This document shows positions 25,431-35,500 of a stretch of 64,000 nucleotides of DNA, in pieces. Made by a program: the position numbers and the translations under genes. This stretch comes from Rhodospirillales bacterium (GTDB lineage Bacteria > Pseudomonadota > Alphaproteobacteria > Rhodospirillales > Shumkoniaceae). A model generated the notes under the pieces. That model was not told where the DNA came from, made no database searches, and saw only the letters and a list, made by a program, of their open reading frames with translations. The stretch's first letter is position 1; the number at the start of each line of letters is the position of its first letter. The stretch lies in assembly GCA_018432935.1 (NCBI GenBank), contig JAHDSF010000006.1, positions 372,001 to 436,000 of the forward strand. The letters run 5' to 3'.

Positions 25431-26333
25431 ATGGACAAGCCGCTGGCCGGCATGTTCGCAGCTCTCATGACCGCCATGGACGACCGCGGGGAGTTCGACC
25501 CCGTGCGGCAGAGGGCGCTCGACGACTATGTCCTCCGCCAGGGGCTGACCGGGCTCTACGTCGCGGGCAGCAGCGGGGAATCCGGCCTGCTGGAAAGCGC
25601 CGCCCTGATGGAGCTGCTGGAGGTCGTGGCCGGACACGCTGCGGGCAGCGGGGCAAGGCTGATCGCCCATGTCGGGATGCCGTCGCTCGGCGATTCGATC
25701 CGGCTTGCCAGACACGCCGCCAGGCTCGGCTACCACGCCCTGTCGGCGCTGCCGCCGCACAGCTATCCCTTCTGCGACGACGAGATCGTCAGCTATTACG
25801 CGTCGCTGAGCGACGTCACCCAGCTGCCGCTCATCGTCTACGAAGTCCCGAGCCGTACCGGTCGTCCGCTTGCGCTCGAACTCCTGCTGCGTCTGCTCGA
25901 CCTGCCGAAGGTGGCGGGGGTCAAGTTCACCTCCACCGACCTGATGAAGTTCTCGATGCTGCTGCGTCGCCGCCCCGAGAAGGTCTTCTATTTCGGGTTC
26001 GACGAAATGTTTCTCAGCGCCGCGGTGACCGGAGCCGACGGCGGCATCGGCACCTCCTACAACCTCCTGGGCAAGCTCTACGCCGAAATCGACCGCTGCG
26101 TTCGGGCTGGCGAGTACGCGAGGGCGCGGCCGCTGCAGGATATCGGGCAGCGTTTCGTCGAGATCCTGATCGATACCGGCGTCTTTCCGGGCATGAAAAT
26201 GGCGTTCCGCGTCCACGGCATCGACGTCGGTCCCTCGCGCCCTCCGATGCAGCTGCGCATCGACGAGGCGACGGCGGAGGCCCGGTTCCGCGCCTTCCTT
26301 GAGCTGCCCGAGGTCCGCCCCTGGCTCGCCTAG
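25431..26333 (+). CDS. N-acetylneuraminate lyase-type aldolase (DHDPS family)
   Basis: A 300-residue class I aldolase. The motif GSSGESG replaces the usual GSTGE. Tyr137 lies in IVYEVPSRTG and the Schiff-base Lys165 in AGVKFTSTDL, the same numbering as in E. coli NanA. GFDEMFLSAAVTGADGGIGTSYN closely resembles the C-terminal half of the NAL active-site region. This points to sialic acid or a related 2-keto-3-deoxy sugar acid as substrate. The ATG at 25431 follows CAGGAGA. No nanK/nanE genes are adjacent; a TRAP operon is 21 kb away. Identity as a true sialate lyase is likely but unproven. Confidence 0.88.
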   Translation: MDKPLAGMFAALMTAMDDRGEFDPVRQRALDDYVLRQGLTGLYVAGSSGESGLLESAALMELLEVVAGHAAGSGARLIAHVGMPSLGDSIRLARHAARLGYHALSALPPHSYPFCDDEIVSYYASLSDVTQLPLIVYEVPSRTGRPLALELLLRLLDLPKVAGVKFTSTDLMKFSMLLRRRPEKVFYFGFDEMFLSAAVTGADGGIGTSYNLLGKLYAEIDRCVRAGEYARARPLQDIGQRFVEILIDTGVFPGMKMAFRVHGIDVGPSRPPMQLRIDEATAEARFRAFLELPEVRPWLA

Positions 26334-26346
26334 CGCTTGGGCCAGC

Positions 26347-26952
26347 TCACCACTCCGGCAGCAGCCCGTCCCCTTCCTCCTGCGGGAGGTCGCTGGTGCT
26401 CCAGGAGAAGAAGAGGATGCGGTAGTCGCGCTCGTGCGAGTAGCCGAACCGGGGGTCGCTGGCGGCGATCAGGCGGCCGCTCTCGGCGTGGTAGGCGACG
26501 GCGGCGATCTTGACCACGCCCTTGCGTTCCGATTGCTTGTAGAGGGCCACCTCGGGCAACTCCAGCGGCCCCGAGGTGAGGGGGACCGGGACCTGGTAGC
26601 TGGGGATGCCGAACAGGGTATCGGATTCGTCGATCGAAAGTGCGCCGGCACGGATCTCGACGATCACCTCCGCGTCCGAGGGCAGCCTTACCAGGGCGGC
26701 GCCGTCGCGCAGCAGGCGGTCGCGGATGGCGGCGACCGCGTACCTGCTGTCGGTGCCTTCAAAATTGCTGGCGTCGACGTAGATCCGGGTTCCCGGCGTC
26801 AGGCCCAGAGCCAAGTCTGCCGCGGCGCGGTCGGCCGCGGTCGAGATCAGCATCTGCTCGGTGGCGGTGCGCGTCGGGCTGGTCTGCCGCTCGGTGGTGC
26901 AGGCGGCGAGCTGCAACGCCGCGACGGCGATGACGATGGCGCCTCGTACCAT
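26347..26952 (-). CDS. Small lipoprotein, DUF6655-like
   Basis: A 201-residue protein with a lipoprotein signal peptide: hydrophobic residues 5-18 and a lipobox ending LAAC (Cys near residue 18). The mature part has an alpha/beta pattern with regularly spaced strands (YAVAAIRDRLLRDGAALV, EVIVEIRAGALSIDES). I believe this matches the uncharacterised DUF6655 lipoproteins, but cannot verify it. The ATG at 26952 is chosen because it directly precedes the signal sequence. It is convergent with the NAL-type gene and downstream of the enolase-superfamily gene. Confidence 0.75.
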   Translation of the reverse strand: MVRGAIVIAVAALQLAACTTERQTSPTRTATEQMLISTAADRAAADLALGLTPGTRIYVDASNFEGTDSRYAVAAIRDRLLRDGAALVRLPSDAEVIVEIRAGALSIDESDTLFGIPSYQVPVPLTSGPLELPEVALYKQSERKGVVKIAAVAYHAESGRLIAASDPRFGYSHERDYRILFFSWSTSDLPQEEGDGLLPEW

Positions 26953-27144
26953 GGCTCTCCCGCTGGGCTGGTCGGTGCCGCGCCGGCTCCGGGCGGCTTG
27001 CCGCGGCACCCTAGCTGCGGGAGATGACGAGAATGTGGCCGCGGGTACCGTCGCCGAAGGGCAGGCGGTGCGGCCGTCTGCGTCCGTGCCATCCCGGCAG
27101 GGAACGGGCGTCGGACGAAGGCCGGGCACCGCCGCCCCGCGGGC

Positions 27145-28254
27145 CTACTTCTCGTCGTGGTCGCGGACGAAGTCCATGTTGAGCTCGAGCCCGAGGCCGG
27201 GCCGTTCGGGAACGGCCATCAGCCCCTCGCGCACGGCAGGGAGGTTCTTGAAGGTGTGCGCGGTGATGTTCTCGAACAGCAGCAGGTGCTCGAGGAACGG
27301 CACGTTCGGCGTCGCAGCGGCCAGGGCGAGGTGCACGTTGTCCATGGCGTGGGGCGCGAGTTTGACGTTCCAGGCCTGGGTCAGGGCGGCGATCTTGACC
27401 ATCTCGGTGTAGCCGCCGGCGCGGGTGCCGTCGGCCTGGACGTAATCGGCCGCCTCGGCCGTCAGCAGGTCGCGGACGCCGAACTTCGTGTACTCGTGCT
27501 CGCCGGTGGCGAGGGGGATGTCGGTGCCGCGGCGGAAGCGGGCGAGGCCAGGGATGTCGTCGGCGAACACCGGCTCTTCGAACAGGAGAATGTCGTACTC
27601 GCGGATGCTGTTGGCGAGCTTAGCCGCGCTCGCCGCGTCGAAGCAGTTGTTGGCGTCGAGCAGGATGTCGATGTCCGGGCCGACCGCCTCGCGCACCTTG
27701 CGGACGCGTTGCGCGTCGCGCCGCGGATTGGCGCCGCCGTCGACGCCGACCTTGAACTTGATCGCCCGGAAGCCGCGGGCGACCATGCCCTTCATCTCGT
27801 CCACCAGCCGGTCGTCGGAGAACGAGGTCCAGCCGCCGCTGGCGTACACCGCCACCTTGGGACGGTCGCCGCCGCCCAGCAGGCGGTGCACCGGCAGGCC
27901 GACGATCTTGCCCTTGAGATCCCACAGAGCGATGTCGACCGCGCTGAGCGCGCAGAACATCAGCCCCTTGCGGCCGACGCCGCGCAGATACTGGAAGAAG
28001 TCGTTCCAGATCGCCTCGGTCTGCAGCGGGTCGCGCCCGAGCAGACGTGGCGCCATGTTACGCTGGATCAGCTCGCGGGTCGCTTCGCCGCCAACCTCGT
28101 GGTAGGTGACGCCGATCCCTTCGAGCCCCTGGTCCGTGGTCACGCGGACGAGGAGAAAGCCGATGCTCTCCACCTTTCGGGTCGAATCGGCGAACCCGCC
28201 GGCGACGGGCTCGGAAACCAGGTGAACGTCGATCTTCTTGATTTTGTGCAGCAT
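27145..28254 (-). CDS. Enolase superfamily enzyme (mandelate racemase/muconate lactonizing type)
   Basis: A 369-residue protein with the N-terminal capping domain (with the loop GIGVTYHEVGG) and the C-terminal barrel. The Lys pair is KFK in AIKFKVGVDGG. The metal ligands are Asp in LLDANNCFD, Glu in LFEEPV and Glu in ATGEHEYTK, and a later His lies in APHAMDNVH. This set fits an acid-sugar dehydratase or racemase of the MR subgroup. The ATG at 28254 follows AAGGA. With an NAL-type lyase beside it, a sugar-acid pathway is plausible; the substrate is not determinable. Confidence 0.9.
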   Translation of the reverse strand: MLHKIKKIDVHLVSEPVAGGFADSTRKVESIGFLLVRVTTDQGLEGIGVTYHEVGGEATRELIQRNMAPRLLGRDPLQTEAIWNDFFQYLRGVGRKGLMFCALSAVDIALWDLKGKIVGLPVHRLLGGGDRPKVAVYASGGWTSFSDDRLVDEMKGMVARGFRAIKFKVGVDGGANPRRDAQRVRKVREAVGPDIDILLDANNCFDAASAAKLANSIREYDILLFEEPVFADDIPGLARFRRGTDIPLATGEHEYTKFGVRDLLTAEAADYVQADGTRAGGYTEMVKIAALTQAWNVKLAPHAMDNVHLALAAATPNVPFLEHLLLFENITAHTFKNLPAVREGLMAVPERPGLGLELNMDFVRDHDEK

Positions 28255-28405
28255 GGGATGTCCTTGCAGGCGGGACCGGGCGGGCTCGCCCGGCAATGGC
28301 GGGAGTCTGCACCATCCCGGTGGCGTTGTCGTCCCGGAAGGAGTATGACCTCCGTTGACGTCGCCGCCGATTGACCGTGGCGCAGGTTCTGGCAATATCG
28401 AGAGC

Positions 28406-28588
28406 ATGTCCGACGACATAGAACAATCCGCCCGCGACCTCGTGGATCGCCGGGGCGAAGGCGCGGTTGACTGGCTGCACGAACGGATTCGCCAGCTTCA
28501 GGAGCAGGGCGAGGTGCGCTCGCTCGACACCACGTACCGCGTGCTTTCCGAAGTCGAGCGTTTGCTGCGCGGCAAGCAATCGTCCTGA
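28406..28588 (+). CDS. Small helical protein of unknown function
   Basis: A 60-residue, charged, probably all-helical protein (DDIEQSARDLVDRRG, then AVDWLHERIRQLQEQGE). Its codon use is like that of neighbouring genes, and its hydrophobic residues follow a helical periodicity, so I consider it real. No family is recognised. The ribosome site is weak. It lies between the divergent enolase-type gene and a histidine kinase. Confidence 0.6.
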   Translation: MSDDIEQSARDLVDRRGEGAVDWLHERIRQLQEQGEVRSLDTTYRVLSEVERLLRGKQSS

Positions 28589-28696
28589 GCCGCCTTTTTT
28601 GCGGGTGTGCCTGCGCCTTGCGGTTGCAGGCATTTTCTTGCATATCGCAAAAACTTTTAACATTTGAAATAGTTGTGAAATGGAGAGCACTATACG

Positions 28697-30466
28697 GTGC
28701 TGGCCGACGGACCAGTCCGCCGGGCTGGCGCGGGCCGGCTGCCGCTGGAGAATCGAGTGTTCCGCCTGCGCAAATCCCCCGGGTCTCCCTTTCCGACGGA
28801 TCTTGTGCGCTATCTGGTGCTCCCCATGGGCGCGCTGGTGCTGGGTTTGGCTGCGATTGTGGCGGGCCTTCTGTGGGTGGCGGCAAACAGCCAGGATCGG
28901 ATCGCCCAAGCCGGCGCCGAGGCGACTGCGCGGGGCGCGCTCGGCGTTGCCGCCCAGCACCTCGAGGATTCGGTGCGCGACTACGCGGCGCGGGAGAGCA
29001 CCCTTCTTCTTGAAGCGATGCCCCCCGGGGACGGCAGCATTGCCCCATGCTTCAGCAAGGACGGGGGCTTCTCGACCATCCTGGCCACCAATGTCGGCGG
29101 TCGGGCGGTTTTCGGCGCCGTGGAAGGGCGGCGCCTGCCGGCGGACCAGGTGCGGAAGGGCTTCGGTCTCGGCTTGATTCCCCTTCTCGATGCGGCCCAT
29201 CCGGGCGGTCCGGCCCGATCGGCATTCGTCATGTTTGCCGGGGTTCCCCATTTGGCCGCGGCTGCCGCGGTCAAGGCCGCGACGGACGGCGACGCGAGGG
29301 GGGTTCTCGTCTTCACCATCGCCTACGACGAACCGGCGTTGGCGGTGCTCGGCAGACGGTTTTCCCTCGAAGGCTTGAGGTTTGCCGCGGCCGGGAAACC
29401 GGAAGGCGAGGCGTCGGTTCCGCTCGTCGACGCGGCTGGCCAGCCGATCGGCGCTCTAGCCTGGCGGGTCGAAGCGCCGGGCATGGCTCTGCTGCACGAC
29501 CTGGGATTGCCGCTTGCCGGGATCTTCATGATCGCGCTCGGCCTGGGCGGACTGATCGTCATGCGGGTCCGGACAGCCGCCGCGGCTTTCGAGGCCAGTC
29601 ACCGGCAGCTCGCGGCGCAGGCCGAGGCTCTTGCCGCGGCGCGCGACGCTGCCGAGGCCCAGCGCCGGACCGAGGCCGAGCTGCGTCGCAAGGCGATCGC
29701 GGCGAGCCAGGCCAAGTCCGAGTTCCTGGCCCACATGAGCCACGAGTTCCGCACCCCTCTGAACGCCATCATCGGCTTTTCCGAATTCGTCCTCATGACG
29801 CCGGCCACGGCTCGGAGCGAGGCCAAGATCCTCGAGTACGTGGGTGACATCCATCAGAGCGGCCGCCACCTGCTGGCGCTGATCAACGACGTCCTCGATC
29901 TTGCGAAGATCGAGGCCGGCAAGCGGGACCTGGAGGAGGAGGACTTGGCGCTGGACGGCTGCATCGACGACTGCTTGCGCCTGATGCAGCCACAGATCGG
30001 GGACAAGGAGCTGGCGGTCGTCCATGACCGCTCGGGCCTGACGATGCGGGCCGATGCCCGCGCCATGCAGCAGATCCTGATCAACCTGCTGTCCAACGCC
30101 ATCAAGTTCACAGGGCGTGGCGGCCGGATCGCGGTGAAGACCGAAAGGCGGGCGCGGCAGGTGGTCGTCACCGTTTCCGACAGCGGCTGCGGAATACGGC
30201 AGGAAGACCTCTCCCGCGTGCTGGAGCCGTTTCAGCAGGCTGAAGCACCGTCGTCGCATGGGTCCGTCGGGTCCGGCCTGGGCCTGACCATCACCCGCCA
30301 CCTCGTCGAGATGCACGGCGGCAGCCTGAAGCTGGAATCCGCGATCGGCGTCGGCACGCGGGCCTCGGTCATCCTGCCGGCGTCGCGGCTCGTCCCCGAC
30401 GCGCAGCCATCTTTCGACTTCAGCGCCAATGGGACGTGGGGACTCCCCGAACCGCGGCTTCTTTGA
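28697..30466 (+). CDS. Membrane sensor histidine kinase, orphan
   Basis: A 589-residue kinase. Membrane helix 1 is at about 38-62; a periplasmic sensing region of about 200 residues follows, with no recognised fold but resembling CHASE4-type sensors in length; helix 2 is at about 272-292. A short coiled linker leads to HisKA (phospho-His in AHMSHEFRTPLNAIIGFSEF) and HATPase_c (ILINLLSNAIKF, DSGCGI, GSGLGLTI). No receiver or output domain is fused and no response regulator is adjacent. The GTG at 28697 has GGAGAG nine bases upstream; a start further inside would be possible. Confidence 0.9.
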   Translation: MLADGPVRRAGAGRLPLENRVFRLRKSPGSPFPTDLVRYLVLPMGALVLGLAAIVAGLLWVAANSQDRIAQAGAEATARGALGVAAQHLEDSVRDYAARESTLLLEAMPPGDGSIAPCFSKDGGFSTILATNVGGRAVFGAVEGRRLPADQVRKGFGLGLIPLLDAAHPGGPARSAFVMFAGVPHLAAAAAVKAATDGDARGVLVFTIAYDEPALAVLGRRFSLEGLRFAAAGKPEGEASVPLVDAAGQPIGALAWRVEAPGMALLHDLGLPLAGIFMIALGLGGLIVMRVRTAAAAFEASHRQLAAQAEALAAARDAAEAQRRTEAELRRKAIAASQAKSEFLAHMSHEFRTPLNAIIGFSEFVLMTPATARSEAKILEYVGDIHQSGRHLLALINDVLDLAKIEAGKRDLEEEDLALDGCIDDCLRLMQPQIGDKELAVVHDRSGLTMRADARAMQQILINLLSNAIKFTGRGGRIAVKTERRARQVVVTVSDSGCGIRQEDLSRVLEPFQQAEAPSSHGSVGSGLGLTITRHLVEMHGGSLKLESAIGVGTRASVILPASRLVPDAQPSFDFSANGTWGLPEPRLL

Positions 30467-30562
30467 TGGCGGCCAATCCGGCTGCAACTTCCGGGCCCCC
30501 TTCCGGTTCGGCCGCTATTATATGTAAGGAGCACGCGGTTCTCGCATCTGGGAGGAGGGGGC

Positions 30563-32431
30563 GTGGAGCGCATCACAGCCGCGCCGGTCCGGAACGCCGC
30601 CCGCCGCCTCGCACGGGCGGTGGCCGTGGCAGCGCTGGCTGGACTCGCCGGCTGCACCGCGCTCGGTCTCGGCGGGGGTCCCGAGAGGGACGAGGCTCCC
30701 CAGCAGGGAATTCCTTACGAGCTCCAACTGACCGGCCTCGACGAGGCGCCCGATCTCAGGGGCCCTCTGGAAGGGGCCTCCCGGCTCAAAACCCTCCAGG
30801 AAGATCCGCCGGTCAGCGAAGCCGGCCTGCGGCGCAGGCTTGACGAGGACATTGACCGTTTCCAGAGCGTGCTGCGCGCCGAAGGCTACTATGACGGCTC
30901 GGTGGACGGCCGCATCGAAACCGATCGCCGGCCGATGCAGGTGGTTGTCGACGTGAATCCGGGGCCGCTCTACCGTTTCGGGACCCTTACCGTCAGCTAC
31001 CAGGGCGAGGATGGCGGGTCGGCGGCCGCCCTGCCGCGGACGTTCGCCGATGCCGGCCTCGAGGAGCGGGCTCCGGCACGCAGCGAGGCGGTGCTGGCGG
31101 CCCAGGCCCGGCTGCTGGAAGCCCTGGCCAATCAAGGCCGTCCCTTGGCCAAGGTGGAGGACCGCAAGGTCGTGGTCGACCACGACGCCAGGGCGATGAA
31201 CATCACCTTGCGGATCGACCCGGGCCCGCCGGCCCGGTTCGACGGGGTGACCTTCTCAGGGCTCGACCAGGTTCAGGAGAGATACTTGCGTCGCCTTGTG
31301 CCGTGGCGCGAAGGCGAGGTCTTCGACCGCAGCGCGCTCGCCGAGCTGGACAGGCGATTGTATCAGACCGAATTGTTCGAAAGCGTTGTCGTGCAGCCCG
31401 CCGAGGCGGTAGGGCCCGCGGGCGAGCTTCCGGCAACGGTCAACGTGGTGGAACGCAAGCACCGCAGCATCGGCGCTGGCGTCAGTTATGCCACCGACGA
31501 AGGGCCGGGAATCGAGCTGTTCTGGCAGCACCGCAACCTGTTCGGTCAGGCCGAAAAGCTCGACCTTTCGGCCGAGGCCTCGATGATCCGGCAAAGCCTG
31601 AAGGCGGACTTCACCAACCCGGACTACCGGCGACTGGATCAGGACCTTCTGTTCGGCGGCGAGATCGCCCGCCAGGACAGCGAGGCTTTTCGCAGCCAGA
31701 CTGCGACCGTCACCGCCGGCCTGCGGCGCGAGTTCTCGGACACCTGGAGCGGCCGCGTCGGCGCCTCATTCGAGTACGGCCGCGTCCACGGCGAATCCGA
31801 GAGGATCCAAGGCCCCTCCACCTACAAGCTGCTCGGCGCCCCGATCGCCGCCGAGCGGGACAGCCGGAACGACCTTCTCGATCCCACGCGGGGCACCCTG
31901 CTGACGGTGGGCGCCACCCCGTATCTCAACCTGGATACGGCCGGCGATTCGTTTGTCGATCTCCTGGCCAGCGGGTCCGCCTACCAGGCCCTGGACGATG
32001 AGAAGCGCTTCGTCGCCGCCGTCCGGGGCAGGCTGGAGTCCCTGCTCGGCACGGGGACGGCGGGGATTCCGGCAACCAAGCGGCTGTATGCCGGGGGCGG
32101 GGGCTCGGTGCGCGGCTATGAGTTCCAGACTGTGGGGCCGCTTGATGACGAGAACGATCCGATCGGCGGCCGTTCCCTCGCCGAGCTCGGACTGGAGATG
32201 CGGGTGCGGATCGGGGAGTCGCTGGGCGTGGTGCCTTTCGTCGAAGCCGGCATCGTCGGCGATTCGTCGACTCCGGACTTCGGCACCAGGCCGCAGTGGG
32301 CGGCCGGACTCGGATTCCGCTACTACACGGCGGTAGGGCCGCTGCGCGCCGATATCGCCTTCCCGATCAACGGCCGCCGCAACGTCGACGACGCCTTCCA
32401 AATCTATATCAGCCTGGGCCAGGCTTTCTGA
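30563..32431 (+). CDS. tamA: TamA, Omp85-family outer membrane assembly protein
   Basis: A 622-residue outer-membrane protein with three POTRA-like domains (about 50-270) and a C-terminal 16-strand barrel. The barrel includes the Omp85 loop motif GGGGSVRGYEFQTVGP and ends in FQIYISLGQAF with a terminal Phe. TamA works with TamB in insertion or transport of outer-membrane components. The signal peptide ends LAGLAGC, which is a lipobox-like sequence and unusual for a barrel protein. The GTG at 30563 has a strong GGAGGAGGGG site. tamB follows by 110 bases. Confidence 0.95.
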   Translation: MERITAAPVRNAARRLARAVAVAALAGLAGCTALGLGGGPERDEAPQQGIPYELQLTGLDEAPDLRGPLEGASRLKTLQEDPPVSEAGLRRRLDEDIDRFQSVLRAEGYYDGSVDGRIETDRRPMQVVVDVNPGPLYRFGTLTVSYQGEDGGSAAALPRTFADAGLEERAPARSEAVLAAQARLLEALANQGRPLAKVEDRKVVVDHDARAMNITLRIDPGPPARFDGVTFSGLDQVQERYLRRLVPWREGEVFDRSALAELDRRLYQTELFESVVVQPAEAVGPAGELPATVNVVERKHRSIGAGVSYATDEGPGIELFWQHRNLFGQAEKLDLSAEASMIRQSLKADFTNPDYRRLDQDLLFGGEIARQDSEAFRSQTATVTAGLRREFSDTWSGRVGASFEYGRVHGESERIQGPSTYKLLGAPIAAERDSRNDLLDPTRGTLLTVGATPYLNLDTAGDSFVDLLASGSAYQALDDEKRFVAAVRGRLESLLGTGTAGIPATKRLYAGGGGSVRGYEFQTVGPLDDENDPIGGRSLAELGLEMRVRIGESLGVVPFVEAGIVGDSSTPDFGTRPQWAAGLGFRYYTAVGPLRADIAFPINGRRNVDDAFQIYISLGQAF

Positions 32432-32541
32432 AGGGACTGTCGGCTTTCCATATTCGTCCCATATCTGTCGGCATAGAGCAGAATGCATGCATGCGGGCTT
32501 AATCGGCCGGCCGGCGGCGAACGGTTTTTGGAGAGGTGCGG

Positions 32542-35500
32542 GTGGCGGCAGCGAGTGGCGGCGGACGTATCATTCTTGCCATTCTGGGGACCCTGGCGGC
32601 GCTGCTGCTGCTGGCGGTGCTGGGTCTCGGGGTCCTGCTGCGGACCGACGTCGGGCGCGCGCGCCTTGCCGATCTTCTGGAATCCCAGGTTGCCGGGCTT
32701 GCCGTCGAGCGGATTGATGGCGCGCTTCCCGGCGAGGCAACGATATCGGGGTTGGTGATCTCCGATTCTGGCGGGCCCTGGCTGCGCGTCGGTCGTGCCC
32801 GGCTCGACTGGGAGCCGTGGGCGCTGCTTGCCGGGCGGCTCGAAGTGATGGCGGTGGAGGCGTGGGACGTTGCGGTGGAACGCATCCCCGAAGCGGAGCC
32901 GGCCGAACGGGACAATGCCGTGCTTCCCAGGCTGCCGCTGCCGGTGCGCATCGACAGAGCGACCGTGCATCGCCTGGAACTTGCCCCCGCGGTAGCGGGC
33001 GAGGCGGTGACGCTGCGTGCGGAGGCCTCGCTTGACGCTGCCGCGGCGGATTCCCTGAAACTGCGCGCCAATATCGTCCGCCTTGACCGCGAGGGCAGGA
33101 TGGCGGCCGCCATCGATCTTTCGTCGCAGCGGGTGATCGCCATCGACGCTTCGGTACACGAGCCTCCGGGCGGGTTGATCGCCAGTCTGGCGGGGCTTCC
33201 AGGTGAGCCGGCCGTGAACCTGGAGGTCGAAGGCGAGGGCACCGCCGCCGACTGGAAAGGCACCGTTGTCGGCACGGCCGGCGAGGGGACCAAGCTCGAC
33301 GCCGACGTGGCGCTCGATGCCCGCGGCTCGGTGCTGGCGAGCGGCCGGGTGGAATTGCGCGGGCTCGCCGGAGGCGCCTCGTGGGAGCCTCTGGTGGCGG
33401 AACCGCTGACGTTTGATCTGCAGGCGCGTTGGCAGGACGAGCGCCTTGCGATCGAGAGGCTGGCGCTGAACGGGCCGGCTGCCGATGCCGAAGCCACCGG
33501 GTCTCTGGACCTGGCGGCCGAGACCATGCAGGCGAGCGCTGCGCTCCGGCTCCGTGACCCGACTCCCCTGGCGGCCCTGGTGTCGCCCCTGCGTTTCTCG
33601 GAAGCTCGAGCCGAGGCCACGGTGGAGGGGCCGCTCCGCACGCCGCGCTTCACGTTCTCCGTCGATCTGGATCAGCCCGAGGTGGAGGGGATATCAGCCG
33701 CTCGCCTGCAGGCGCAGGGCAACGGAGCCGTCGAGGACGACGGGGTGGAGACGCACGTCTCGTTGAAGCCCGGCGACCTGAAGCTGCCATCCGAGCTGTT
33801 GCGGCAGCTGGTGGGTTCGGAGCCGACTGGCGAGGCTGAGTTCGTGCTTGCCGGCGGTGGCGTGCGCATCCGCAGCGCCAGCCTTGCCGGCCGCGAGCTG
33901 CGAGCTACCGTGGCGGGCGACGTTGACGGCGACGGGGCTCTCGACCTGGAGTCCACCGCCAGCCTTTCATCGTTGCCCGGCCTGATGCCCTCGTTGCGGG
34001 GAGAGCTGAAGGCGAAGATCGCCCGGAAGGGGGCCTCGGCCCCCCTGACGGCCACTCTCGATGGCCAGGTCGCCGGGCTGGAGACGGGGGTGCAGGGGCT
34101 AGGGCCGGCGATCGGCGATCGGGTCGGCCTGGCGGCGAACGTGCGCTGGGAGCCCTCGGGGCTGCTACAGGTCGAGAACCTGCGAGTGGAGGCCCAGAAC
34201 GTCTCGTTGACCGGCGAGGCCACCGTTGCCGAGGACTTCTCGTCGTTGCAGGCGCGCATGGCGGCAGAGGTCGCCGAGCTTTCACCGTTCTCTTCGCTGC
34301 TCGGAACGCCCTTGCGCGGCAAGGCAGTGCTGGAGGCCACAGCTGCAGGCCCGCTGGCCAACCCGCGGCTGGAAGCGACGCTTTCGTCCTCGGCGGTGCA
34401 GGCGGCCGAGATGACCTTCCGCGCCCTTCGGGTCGAGGTGAACGCACGGGATCTGGCGGGGGCGGCCTCGGGCACCGTCACGGCGCGGGCGGAATCGCCA
34501 TGGGGACCGGCGCGGGTCGGCGGCGGTTTCTCGCTTGGAAACGGCGGCGATCGTCTTGCGCTTTCCGATCTGACCGCCTCGGTAGGCGACCACACGCGGC
34601 TTGGCGGCGCGGTGACGGTTCCCCTAGACGGCGCTCCGGCGACCGGGACCCTGAACCTGAGCGCATCGCGCCTTGCCGCGTGGTCGGGCGCGGCAGGTGT
34701 CCCGCTGCAGGGTTCGGGGCGGCTGACGGTGACGCTCGAGGAGCGGCAGGGGCGCCAGGCGGCCGCGGTGAACCTCGACGCAAGCGGCGTTGCGGGCGAG
34801 TTCAAGGTCGGTTCGCTGCGGCTCGAGGCCGCCCTGTCGGACCTTCTCGGCACCCCGGCCGGCGAGGTTTCCATCGCAGCGCGCGGTCTCGAAGACATTG
34901 GAATCTCGGCGCTGACGCTGCGAGGCGAAGGACGGTGGAGCGGCGGCGGCCTCGAAGGGCGCCTGACCGCCCTGAGGGCGGACGGACGCGGTGTCCCGAT
35001 CGAACTCCGGCAGCCGGTGCAGGTCGCGTACCGGGCCGACGGGCTGGTCGTCGAAGGGCTCGCGCTCGGCGTCGGCCCCGGTCGCCTGCGCGGGGACGCC
35101 AGGATCGATCCGAAGCGGGCCGACGTCGCGCTGGTTGCCGAACGCCTGCCTCTCGGCGCCCTGTCGGGAGGCGAAGTCGAAGGCAGGCTTGACGTCGATT
35201 TGCGACTGCAGGGGGCCTCGACGGCGCCGGAAGGCGAGTTCCGCCTCAACCTCGCGGGCCTCCGCACCGGGGCGATGCCGCAGCCGGTGAGCCTGCAGGT
35301 CGACGGCGACCTGAGGGGCGGCATGCTCTCGGCCAATGCCAGGACCACGGCCGGCCCCACCGGCCAGGCAAGGGCGAGCCTTCCGGTTGCTCTTTCGGCA
35401 TGGCCGCCGGCGGTGTCGGTGAAGCCGGACGCGCCGCTCCAAGGGGAAGCGCACCTGACAGGCGACCTCGGCTCCCTCGCCGAGTTGTTCCTTCCCACCG

